From: Anaerolineales bacterium
Lineage (GTDB): Bacteria; Chloroflexota; Anaerolineae; Anaerolineales; Villigracilaceae
DNA length: 16,336 nt
Assembly (NCBI GenBank): GCA_017882065.1
Contig: JADGQD010000022.1
Span: 1-16,336 of the forward strand
Direction: 5' to 3'
Shown in pieces: positions 1 to 7,154 of this stretch (the first letter of the stretch is position 1; each line of letters opens with the position of its first letter). The notes beneath the pieces were generated by a model. The model worked only from the letters and a program-made list of their open reading frames with translations, was not told where the DNA came from and ran no database searches. A program made the position numbers and the translations under genes.

Positions 1-584
1 AAGGCGGCTTGGAAATCGGCCGGAGTGGGGTAACAATCAGGATGATCGTACTCGATGTTGGTGACCACTTCGATGGTCGGTTTGAGACCCAGGAACATTC
101 GGTCGTATTCGTCGGCTTCGATGACGAAGGTGTCGCCTTTCCCCGCCCGGGCGTTGACGCCCAGGTTCGCCAGCACGCCGCCGACGATGAAAGACGGATC
201 CTGGCCCAGTGCCGAGAGGACCCAGGCAATCATGGAGGTGGTGGTGGTCTTGCCGTGCGTTCCGGCAATGGCGATGCTGGTCTTGCCGTCCATCAGACTG
301 CTGAGGAAGTCGGTCCGCTTTAAGACCAGGATTCTGAGGGCGCGGGCGGCAATCACTTCGGGGTTGTCATCCAGGATGGCGGATGAGCGCACCACCAGGT
401 CGGCGCCGCGGACGTTCTCCGGGCGGTGGCCGATGCTGATGGTCGCACCCGCAGATTGCAGGTCGCGCGTGAACGGCGATTCGACGCGATCAGACCCGCT
501 CACCGTGTGCCCCATTTCGAGCAGGACGCGAGCGATGGCCGAGAGTCCAGTTCCGCCGATGCCGATCAGATGGATGCGAGTCAT
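1..584 (-). CDS. murC: UDP-N-acetylmuramate--L-alanine ligase MurC (N-terminal part, cut by window edge)
   Basis: Cytoplasmic Mur ligase that adds L-alanine to UDP-MurNAc using ATP, the first peptide step of peptidoglycan synthesis. Translating the minus strand from the ATG at 584 gives about 194 residues before the left edge; a full MurC has about 460, so the C-terminal part lies outside. A Rossmann-type glycine-rich stretch is at residues 8-18 (GIGGTGLSAIA). The ATP-binding loop GTHGKTTT is at 108-115, the central-domain motif EADEYDR at 156-162, and TNIEYDHPD at 175-183 matches the usual NI.YDH.D of MurC. The GTHGK form separates MurC from MurD, MurE and MurF. It starts 3 nt after the CvpA-like gene stops and has no clear Shine-Dalgarno sequence, so translation is probably coupled to that gene. 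Identification is firm; only the truncation limits it. Confidence 0.95.
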   Translation of the reverse strand, partial: MTRIHLIGIGGTGLSAIARVLLEMGHTVSGSDRVESPFTRDLQSAGATISIGHRPENVRGADLVVRSSAILDDNPEVIAARALRILVLKRTDFLSSLMDGKTSIAIAGTHGKTTTTSMIAWVLSALGQDPSFIVGGVLANLGVNARAGKGDTFVIEADEYDRMFLGLKPTIEVVTNIEYDHPDCYPTPADFQAA

Positions 585-587
585 AGT

Positions 588-1118
588 CTAGATGAACACC
601 ACTATCACAAAGATAAAAGCGATCACAACGGCGAAGTAAATGCCGGGGATGCCGAGCAGTTTGGGCGGCATGTAATGGAGCATGGTCTCAGCCATCTTGG
701 CAATATCTCCACTGGGAGCGGTGATGACGTTGGGGAACGGGTAGCCGGAATCAGCCATGTAGTACCAGATGGTTCCAGCGATCAGGTAGCCATTGATAGC
801 GCCCAGGAATGCGCCCAGCAAAATATCCTGGAATTTTTCACGGGTCATCTTCGCTGCAAAGCGTGAAAGATGGGGCGTCTGATAGCCGAAGAAAACCACC
901 AGGATCAGAATGATGGTGCGCAACCAGAAGTAAAGCACCGCATTGTCCTTTTGCAGAACATCTCGTACGAAGGGCACATAGTGTTCCAGCAGAGTGGTAA
1001 AGGTGAGCGCCAGGATAACGCTGAATGTGACCAGCAGTTCCTTGGCCCAACCGCGCATCCCGCCGATGATGCTGAACAAAATGACATACATCCAGAAGAC
1101 GAAGGAGAGGCTGACCAT
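588..1118 (-). CDS. CvpA-like integral membrane protein within the dcw operon
   Basis: A 176-residue, very hydrophobic protein with about five predicted membrane segments (roughly residues 4-20, 27-46, 61-78, 99-118 and 155-175). The N-terminal pattern, a helix then GGMRGWAKEL at 19-28 then a second helix, resembles the conserved G..RG region of the CvpA/colicin V production family, as do the general size and the GAFLGAINGYLIAG helix near 102-115. CvpA proteins are inner-membrane proteins linked to envelope integrity; their biochemical role is poorly defined. The gene sits 3 nt after murG and 3 nt before murC, so it is co-transcribed with lipid II synthesis genes. The start is the ATG at 1118, with a weak purine-rich stretch upstream. 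The family call rests on pattern memory and is moderate; that it is a real membrane-protein gene is well supported by the tight spacing. Confidence 0.7.
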   Translation of the reverse strand: MVSLSFVFWMYVILFSIIGGMRGWAKELLVTFSVILALTFTTLLEHYVPFVRDVLQKDNAVLYFWLRTIILILVVFFGYQTPHLSRFAAKMTREKFQDILLGAFLGAINGYLIAGTIWYYMADSGYPFPNVITAPSGDIAKMAETMLHYMPPKLLGIPGIYFAVVIAFIFVIVVFI

Positions 1119-1121
1119 GTT

Positions 1122-2210
1122 TTATCTCTTCTTCCCGGCCAATTCGAGCAGGAGATGGCCTATCTCAGAAGCAGCCTGTGGGTGGGAAAGGCTTTTTGCC
1201 GCCGCGCGCATGGCGTTGAGACGGGTGGGGTTTTGCAGCAACTCTTTGATGGTTGGCAGGAGTTCAGCCTTTAGATTTGAATCCGTCACCATCAAAGCCG
1301 CGCCGTGACGGACGAGGGTATCGGCGTTCACTTTCTGGTAGCGCCAGGCATATGGGTAAGGGACCAGCACGGCGGGCAAACCGAAGAGCGGGTATTCGCC
1401 CAACGTGGAGGCTCCGGCGCGTGAGAGCGCCAGGTCAGCCGCGGCCAGGGCGGCACCCATCTCTTCGTGTAGATACGGGAAGGCATGATAGCGGGTGGCC
1501 TGTGCCTCGGAGAGTTCTTTCGCCCTGGTTTCCACGGTCGGCCAGTCCAATTCGCCGGTGATGTGAATAACCTGCGCCTGTTCCAGCAGGGCGGACAGGT
1601 TCGCCAGCACGGCATTATTGATCGAGCGTGCGCCCTTGCTTCCCCCGAAGACCAGCAGAACGGGGGCGTCACTGGTCAGGCTCAGAGTCCGGCGGGCATC
1701 GGAACGCGTCCACTTGTTAAGGCCGGCGCGGGTCGGGTAACCGGTCAGGACGAGACGTTCCCGGTGGCTGAAATAACGGAACGAGTCCTGGGCGGTGACG
1801 GCAATTTTGTCTGCAAAGCGGGCCAGGGTCTTGAGCGCCAATGCCGGTTCGATATCCGGGACGTAGAGAGCGATCGGGACCCGCCTCCCGGCCAGCGCCA
1901 TCGGGACGGCCACGTACCCGCCGGTGAAGAACAGCACTTCTGGTTTGAACTCGTACAGGATGCGCCGCGCCGCGAAGAAGCCACGCGCTAACCGGATAAC
2001 ATTACCCGGCAGCGTTTTCAGGCCCACGCCGTGGACTCCGGCAGCTGGGATAGTCTTAAATGGCACTTTCGCCCGCTCCACCAGCCGGGCTTCCATGCCG
2101 CCTTCTCCGCCTACCCAGAGAACCTCGGCCTTATCTTGCATGGTTTGCAGGACGGCGAGTGCGGGGTACACTCCGCCGCCGGTCCCGCCGGCGCAGATCA
2201 ACAGACGCAC
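1122..2210 (-). CDS. murG: MurG, lipid II-forming N-acetylglucosaminyltransferase
   Basis: Membrane-associated GT-B glycosyltransferase that moves GlcNAc from UDP-GlcNAc onto lipid I to make lipid II. I place the start at the GTG at 2210 (362 aa), because family members begin with MxLLIxxGGTGG and an AAAGGA-type ribosome site lies about 9 nt upstream. A longer frame reaches back to 2282 but adds 24 residues with no family resemblance. Visible motifs are the N-terminal G-loop GGTGGGVYPALAV (from residue 8), the second glycine motif FGGSKGARSINNAV, and the donor-site region SRAGASTLGEYPLFGLPA followed by VPYPYA and QKVNA. The G-loop has Gly where most MurG proteins have His (GGTGGH). The first 80 nt overlap the end of ftsW. 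The gene is followed after 3 nt by the CvpA-like gene. Confidence 0.93.
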   Translation of the reverse strand: MRLLICAGGTGGGVYPALAVLQTMQDKAEVLWVGGEGGMEARLVERAKVPFKTIPAAGVHGVGLKTLPGNVIRLARGFFAARRILYEFKPEVLFFTGGYVAVPMALAGRRVPIALYVPDIEPALALKTLARFADKIAVTAQDSFRYFSHRERLVLTGYPTRAGLNKWTRSDARRTLSLTSDAPVLLVFGGSKGARSINNAVLANLSALLEQAQVIHITGELDWPTVETRAKELSEAQATRYHAFPYLHEEMGAALAAADLALSRAGASTLGEYPLFGLPAVLVPYPYAWRYQKVNADTLVRHGAALMVTDSNLKAELLPTIKELLQNPTRLNAMRAAAKSLSHPQAASEIGHLLLELAGKKR

Positions 2211-3384
2211 TGTACGTTTTCCTTTCTCCGCCTTCCGGGACGGTATGCCCGGATTTACGGGAGATATTGAGGAGAATACCAATGGCCGCCAGCGTTGAGA
2301 TCAGGTTCGAACCGCCCGCACTGACAAAGGGCAGGGCATTGCCTGCAAAAGGCAGCAGGCCTACCATCACGGCCATGTTGATGGCGGCTTCGATGACGAT
2401 CCAGAAGGTCAACCCGGCGGCCATCACGGAACCGAGCGAATCGGGTGCCTTACTGGCGATCTTCAGACCGCGCCATGCCAGGACGGCATACAGACTGGTC
2501 AACCCCAGAGCACCGAACAAGCCCAGTTCCTCGACGATTACTGCGAAGATGCTGTCGGTGGCGGCGAACGGAAGACCGATCAGTTTTGTCGTGGCCCGTC
2601 CGATCCCGACGCCGAACAATTTGCCTTTGAAGATGGCTTCCAATGACCACAGAACGTGGTCGCTGGATTTCAGTGGGTCCTTCAACCCGGCGATGTAAGG
2701 GCCGATACGGGCTTTACCAGTGGAACTGAATTGCACTACTAGCCATCCGGCTGCCAGCGCCACGGCGCAGAACAGGATGATCTGCCGCATCTCGCCGCCG
2801 GCCAGGAAGAACAACAACCCGCCCAAGATGAAAATGGTCACCGCCGCGCTCAAGTCAGGCTGGAGGAAAATCAAACCGCCAATCGCACCCAGAATGAAAG
2901 CCAGCGGGATCAACCCCAGTTGGAATTCATGCATATGTTCGCGTTTACTGTACAGCCAGACCGACAAATAGATGATGGTTGCTAATTTTGCCAATTCGGA
3001 AGGTTGGACCGAGCCGCCAAAGAATGTGCGAACTGCGTTATTACGAACCTCGTTATTAATCAGCACGGCGATAAGCAGGATTACCGTCATGCCCATCAAC
3101 GGCACGGCGAACTTCCGCCAGAGATGATAATCAAGACGGGAGAGGAAGAATGCACACAGCGTCCCGATGGCCATCCACAACAACTGTTTGTTGAAGATAT
3201 AAGTCGCTGAACCGTAAGTCCGCAGGGAAAAATCGGTACCGGCAGAATACTGCATCAGCAGGCCGAAGATGCCCAAGGCGATGACGACCGCCACCAGGAT
3301 CAAGTCACCACTGGAAGCGCGGGCGCGCCTTGCAGTCGCCGTGGCGGGTCGAGCAGACTGGTTTACGAAAGATCCGATACCCAT
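2131..3384 (-). CDS. ftsW: FtsW, SEDS-family septal peptidoglycan polymerase
   Basis: A polytopic membrane glycosyltransferase (417 aa, about ten membrane helices) that polymerises lipid II at the septum together with a class B PBP. SEDS hallmarks are the QPSELAKL motif near residues 127-134, QPDLSAA at 175-181, the loop ATDSIFAVIVEELG at 275-288 (D277 aligns with the essential Asp of FtsW/RodA), and the last-helix signature PFVSAGGSN at 352-360. FtsW and RodA are hard to separate by sequence; position between murD and murG argues for FtsW. The ATG at 3384 lies inside the end of murD (22-nt overlap), with GGAGAGG about 12 nt upstream. The C-terminal tail from about residue 375 is cytoplasmic and Arg-rich, and its last 26 residues are encoded in the stretch that also encodes the start of MurG. 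Confidence 0.93.
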   Translation of the reverse strand: MGIGSFVNQSARPATATARRARASSGDLILVAVVIALGIFGLLMQYSAGTDFSLRTYGSATYIFNKQLLWMAIGTLCAFFLSRLDYHLWRKFAVPLMGMTVILLIAVLINNEVRNNAVRTFFGGSVQPSELAKLATIIYLSVWLYSKREHMHEFQLGLIPLAFILGAIGGLIFLQPDLSAAVTIFILGGLLFFLAGGEMRQIILFCAVALAAGWLVVQFSSTGKARIGPYIAGLKDPLKSSDHVLWSLEAIFKGKLFGVGIGRATTKLIGLPFAATDSIFAVIVEELGLFGALGLTSLYAVLAWRGLKIASKAPDSLGSVMAAGLTFWIVIEAAINMAVMVGLLPFAGNALPFVSAGGSNLISTLAAIGILLNISRKSGHTVPEGGERKTYSASVDLRRRDRRRSVPRTRRPANHAR

Positions 3385-4739
3385 TTTCGAAAAGCCTCTC
3401 CACGTTCTTCGAAGTCACGGAATTGGTCAAAGCTGGTGCCGCCCGGCGAAAGCAGGACAACCTCACCCGGTTCGGTCACACGGGCCGCAACCTGAACAGC
3501 CTCTTCCAGGTCCTTGCAACGTTCCACCGTTTTCTGGAGCGGACCGTGGGCCTGCTCTAGCGCTGCGGCGATTTTCTCCCCCGCCTCGCCGAAGATTATT
3601 ACGCGCTCCACACGTTCGTGGACTAGGGCAGCCAGTTCTTCCCAGGGCAGGTTCTTGTCTCGTCCGCCAAGCAGCAGGACGATTGGTTCGGTAAAGGAAC
3701 GGATGGCAGCCATCGTCCGTTCAGGAGCAGTGGCGATGGAGTCGTTGTACCATTTGGCTCCGTTCCATTCACGGACTAACTCCAGCCTGTGGGCTATACC
3801 GCGGAAATTCACGGCGGCTTCCCGCATGGCGTCCAGTGGCAGACTGGCAGCATAGCCGATGGCGAAGGCCGCCAGCGTATTCATCACATTGTGCTCGCCG
3901 CGCAGCTGGATCTGGTTGCCGCGCAGCAGGGGAATATCCACGCCGCGTTCGCGCAGGTGCAGGATGCCGTCTGAAAGAAAACTGCCATCCTGCTTGCTTG
4001 GGATGGGTCCAAACCCAAAAGAAATTAGGCGACAGTTTACCTTGCCGCGCAGGTGCCAGGAACCGGGGTCTTCGCGGCATAAGACGGCTGTGTCGTCAGT
4101 TGCCTGGAAATTCAGGATGCGCTGCTTGGCAGCGGCATAGGCTTCCATTGTGTTATGCCGGTCGAGGTGATTGGGTGTGATGTTCAAGACGGTCGCCACA
4201 TTTGGTGAAAAGGTCATCTGTTCCAACTGGAAACTGGAAATTTCCAGAATGGCCAGGTCGTCGGGTTTCATCTTGTCTACGTAGTTGAGCAGTGGATCGC
4301 CGATGTTGCCGCCGACGTAAACCTTGTCGCCGAAGGCGGTTTTTGCCATCTGCCCGACCAGTGTAGTGGTGGTGGTCTTTCCGGCGGAACCGGTGATGCC
4401 GATCGTCTGGCAGGGGACGGTTTCCATGAAAACCTGCGTATCGTTGGTTAACGGGATACCGCGCCGGGCGGCCTCGACCACGATGGGGTTGTCGAGCGGC
4501 ACACCGCCGGAGAGGCAGACAATATCGGTCGTGTCGAGAATCTCGACCGGATGGCTGCCCAGCACCCAGGTCACGGTCGTATCAGCCATAGCGGACCGGG
4601 CGGCATCCATCTGCTCGGCTGTGCGGTGGTCGTTCACGGTCACGGAGGCACCGTGACGCGCCAGCCAGCGCGCTGCCGCCTGTCCCTGTCGGGCACCTCC
4701 GAGAATGGTTACGCGTTTGCCGTTCCAGTCCGTTTTCAC
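3363..4739 (-). CDS. murD: UDP-N-acetylmuramoyl-L-alanine--D-glutamate ligase MurD
   Basis: Cytoplasmic ATP-dependent ligase adding D-glutamate to UDP-MurNAc-L-Ala. It has 458 aa, typical for MurD. The N-terminal uridine-binding domain starts with KRVTILGGARQGQAAARWL (residues 8-26). The ATP loop is GITGSAGKTTTT (114-125), followed by VGGNIGDPLL, then NHLDRHNTMEAY of the central domain, and the C-terminal LLLGGRDKNLPWEEL motif characteristic of MurD. The start is a GTG at 4739, 4 nt after mraY stops; an AAAGG is present but sits almost against the start codon, so coupling with mraY translation is likely. It overlaps ftsW by 22 nt at its 3' end. The order mraY-murD-ftsW is canonical. Confidence 0.95.
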   Translation of the reverse strand: MKTDWNGKRVTILGGARQGQAAARWLARHGASVTVNDHRTAEQMDAARSAMADTTVTWVLGSHPVEILDTTDIVCLSGGVPLDNPIVVEAARRGIPLTNDTQVFMETVPCQTIGITGSAGKTTTTTLVGQMAKTAFGDKVYVGGNIGDPLLNYVDKMKPDDLAILEISSFQLEQMTFSPNVATVLNITPNHLDRHNTMEAYAAAKQRILNFQATDDTAVLCREDPGSWHLRGKVNCRLISFGFGPIPSKQDGSFLSDGILHLRERGVDIPLLRGNQIQLRGEHNVMNTLAAFAIGYAASLPLDAMREAAVNFRGIAHRLELVREWNGAKWYNDSIATAPERTMAAIRSFTEPIVLLLGGRDKNLPWEELAALVHERVERVIIFGEAGEKIAAALEQAHGPLQKTVERCKDLEEAVQVAARVTEPGEVVLLSPGGTSFDQFRDFEERGEAFRKWVSDLS

Positions 4740-4743
4740 GCCT

Positions 4744-5736
4744 TTACACCATTACCAATCCAATACCCAGCATGGCGGCCAGCAGGCCGATCAGCCAGAA
4801 ACGCTGCACGATCTGCATCTCAGACCATCCGAGTAGTTCAAAATGCAAATGGAGCGGTGCCATTTTGAAGAACCGCCGTCCGTGCGTGATCCTGAAATAC
4901 ACGATCTGGATTACGTCGCTCAGCGCCTCGCTAACCGGAATGACGGCGATGACAGGCAAAATGGCCCACTGGCCGGTCATCAGGGCAATCACCGCGATAG
5001 TGGCGCCCAGCGAAAGCGAGCCGGTATCGCCCATAAAGAGTTGGGCCGGATGAACGTTGAACCACAAAAAGCCGAACAGCGCTCCTACCATAGTGAAACA
5101 GAAACGGGCGATGAAAACCTGTCCTTGCATTAGGGCCACCCCGCCGTAAGCGGCGAAAACGGTAGCCGAAATCAGACCGGCCAGTCCATCCAGCCCGTCG
5201 GTAAAGTTGACCGCGTTCGACATGGCGACAATAACGAAACCCGCAATCGGGATGTAAAGCCAGCCCAATTCAATCTCGAAATGGATGCTCGGAATAAAAA
5301 GATCGGGCACATCCAACATGTATCTCAAGACGGCTGCCAGCCCCAGCGCAAGCACAATTTGGGCGAAGAGTTTGGTGCGGATGCGCATTCCCTCGCCCTT
5401 GCGTTTGCCACGGATGCCTTCCCAGTCATCCAGGGCGCCCAGGACGGCAAACCCCAACATGGCTGCCAGCGGGACCAGCACCGATTTTCCGAGCACCTTC
5501 ATACCAATCAGGCTGACGGCGTTAAGCAGCACCGTGATGAGCGCCACTGGCAGAATGATCATCACACCACCCATGGTCGGTGTGCCCATTTTGACGAAAT
5601 GCTTACCCGGCTCTTCCACACGGATCTGCTTTCCAATCTTGAAGTGCCGCAGGATCCGCAACAATGGGCCGCCCCAAATGACTGTCATCATGAAGGCCAG
5701 CCCCGCCAGGCTGAGCGCCAAGGCAGAATTGTTCAT
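4744..5736 (-). CDS. mraY: MraY, phospho-MurNAc-pentapeptide translocase (lipid I synthase)
   Basis: Integral membrane enzyme joining phospho-MurNAc-pentapeptide to undecaprenyl phosphate to form lipid I. It has 330 aa and about ten membrane helices. Conserved elements are KMGTPTMGG at 49-57, the Asp pair DDW at 103-105, NFTDGLDGLAG at 177-187, GDTGSLSLG at 236-244 and the C-terminal HLHFELLGWSE at 296-306. The usual form of the last motif is HHHFE, so the middle His is Leu here. The ATG at 5736 shares ATGA with the murF stop codon, and a GGAGG sits 7 nt upstream, so it is both coupled and independently initiated. Identification is firm. Confidence 0.96.
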   Translation of the reverse strand: MNNSALALSLAGLAFMMTVIWGGPLLRILRHFKIGKQIRVEEPGKHFVKMGTPTMGGVMIILPVALITVLLNAVSLIGMKVLGKSVLVPLAAMLGFAVLGALDDWEGIRGKRKGEGMRIRTKLFAQIVLALGLAAVLRYMLDVPDLFIPSIHFEIELGWLYIPIAGFVIVAMSNAVNFTDGLDGLAGLISATVFAAYGGVALMQGQVFIARFCFTMVGALFGFLWFNVHPAQLFMGDTGSLSLGATIAVIALMTGQWAILPVIAVIPVSEALSDVIQIVYFRITHGRRFFKMAPLHLHFELLGWSEMQIVQRFWLIGLLAAMLGIGLVMV

Positions 5737-7148
5737 TCTGGAACCTCCAGGGCGGCGACAATGCGGTCCATGCGGATGCTGTGCGAACCTTTGACCAGGA
5801 CCACGTCTTCCTTGGTAAGGGATTTGCGCAGGTGGGCGATGGCCTCATCCTGGTTCTCGAATTCGGCGATCTTTCTGGATCCTAAACCTGCCCGCCGCGC
5901 TGCGGTGGCGATGATGTGCCCGCGTGTCCCGACTGTGACCAGCGAATCGGCCACTTCGGCGGCACGCACGCCGACCATCTCATGTCCCTGTTTTTCGTAT
6001 TGCCCGAGTTCGAGCATATCACCCAGCACCGCCACCTTGCGACCTCCCAGTTCGGCCAGCAAGTTGAGCGCCGCCAGCATGGACTCAGGCGAGGCATTGT
6101 AAGTGTCATCAAGCAGCAGAGCGCCACTCTCCGTGCGGACGGCCGTCAGACGCAGTTGCGCATGACCCTGGCGCAGACCATCCAAAATTTCCTGCCAGGT
6201 CAGCCCATCTGCCAGGCCGACCGCCGCGGCGCGCAACGCCGTGTGGACCGAATGCTGTCCGATCATCGGGACGCGTACGTACAGGGTCTCATGCCGGTAA
6301 TGCAAGCGGAAGCGGATGCCCTCCAGCCCGAGGCCTTCCACTTCGTCAGCCCACAGGTCGGCGGCAGGGTCGAGACCATAAAAGAAAACGCTGGCACGGG
6401 TCAGTTCGGCCATTTTGCATACCCAGGGATCGTCCAGGTTGAGCACGGCCACTCCGTTAGCGGGAAGGGCCTGTACCAGTTCGGATTTGCCGCGGAAAAT
6501 ATCTTCCTGCGACCCGGCCCGTTCGGCGTGAACGGTGCCAATGTTGGTGACCACGCCAATTTCTGGCAGGGCGATGTCGCACAGGAAGGCGATTTCACCG
6601 GGGACATAGAATCCCATTTCCAGCACTGCCCGCTCGTGACCCCGGCCGAGCCTCAGGATGGTGAGCGGCAGGCCGATTTCGTTGTTCATGTTGCCGGGGC
6701 TTTTCAACGTGCGGTAACGCTGGTCGAGCACCTCGGCGATGACTTCTTTTGTCGTGGACTTGCCCACACTGCCGGTTATGCCAATGACGCGCAGGTCCAG
6801 TTTGCGCCGCCAGAAATGGGCAATCTGCTGGAGAGCGGTAAGCGTGTTCTCCACCAGCAGGCAAAGCGGCGCGTCCAAATCGGTGTGCAGGTCCAGGGAC
6901 TGACCCTGAGCCAGTCGTACGGTCCGGAAGGAGCCAGGAATGTCATGCTGGATTAATGCAAGAGAAGCCCCGCTCTGGAAGGCGTCGGCGACGAAGTCGT
7001 GCCCGTCTACGCGCTCACCGGGCATGGCGACGAACAACGAGCCGGGGATGACCTGGCGCGAGTCAATCGCGGCCTCAGTGATGACCATTTCGGCCAGCGC
7101 AGGGCGGGTATTCGTTAGGGCTTCGATTGCATCAGCCAGTGTTAGCAT
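5733..7148 (-). CDS. murF: MurF, UDP-MurNAc-tripeptide--D-alanyl-D-alanine ligase
   Basis: Cytoplasmic Mur ligase that adds the D-Ala-D-Ala dipeptide, finishing the UDP-MurNAc-pentapeptide. It has 471 aa, the usual length. The N-terminal domain carries IDSRQVIPGSLFVAMPG at 28-44, typical of MurE/MurF. The ATP loop is GITGSVGKSTTKE at 123-135, followed by NNEIGLPLTIL at 155-165 and VLEMGFYVPGEIA, a version of the MurF LEMG...GEI motif. TNIGTVHAERAGS at 201-213 and the C-terminal DDTYNASPESM complete the signature; TYNA(S/N)P is specific to MurF. The start is the ATG at 7148 with a GAGG site upstream, 6 nt after the PBP gene. No murE lies between that PBP and murF. Confidence 0.95.
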   Translation of the reverse strand: MLTLADAIEALTNTRPALAEMVITEAAIDSRQVIPGSLFVAMPGERVDGHDFVADAFQSGASLALIQHDIPGSFRTVRLAQGQSLDLHTDLDAPLCLLVENTLTALQQIAHFWRRKLDLRVIGITGSVGKSTTKEVIAEVLDQRYRTLKSPGNMNNEIGLPLTILRLGRGHERAVLEMGFYVPGEIAFLCDIALPEIGVVTNIGTVHAERAGSQEDIFRGKSELVQALPANGVAVLNLDDPWVCKMAELTRASVFFYGLDPAADLWADEVEGLGLEGIRFRLHYRHETLYVRVPMIGQHSVHTALRAAAVGLADGLTWQEILDGLRQGHAQLRLTAVRTESGALLLDDTYNASPESMLAALNLLAELGGRKVAVLGDMLELGQYEKQGHEMVGVRAAEVADSLVTVGTRGHIIATAARRAGLGSRKIAEFENQDEAIAHLRKSLTKEDVVLVKGSHSIRMDRIVAALEVPE

Positions 7149-7154
7149 GACACC

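Noticed and set aside
2211..2282. Longer MurG N-terminus starting at 2282
   Set aside because: The 24 extra residues do not resemble MurG, lie inside the ftsW coding region, and the GTG at 2210 has a good ribosome site and the correct family start.
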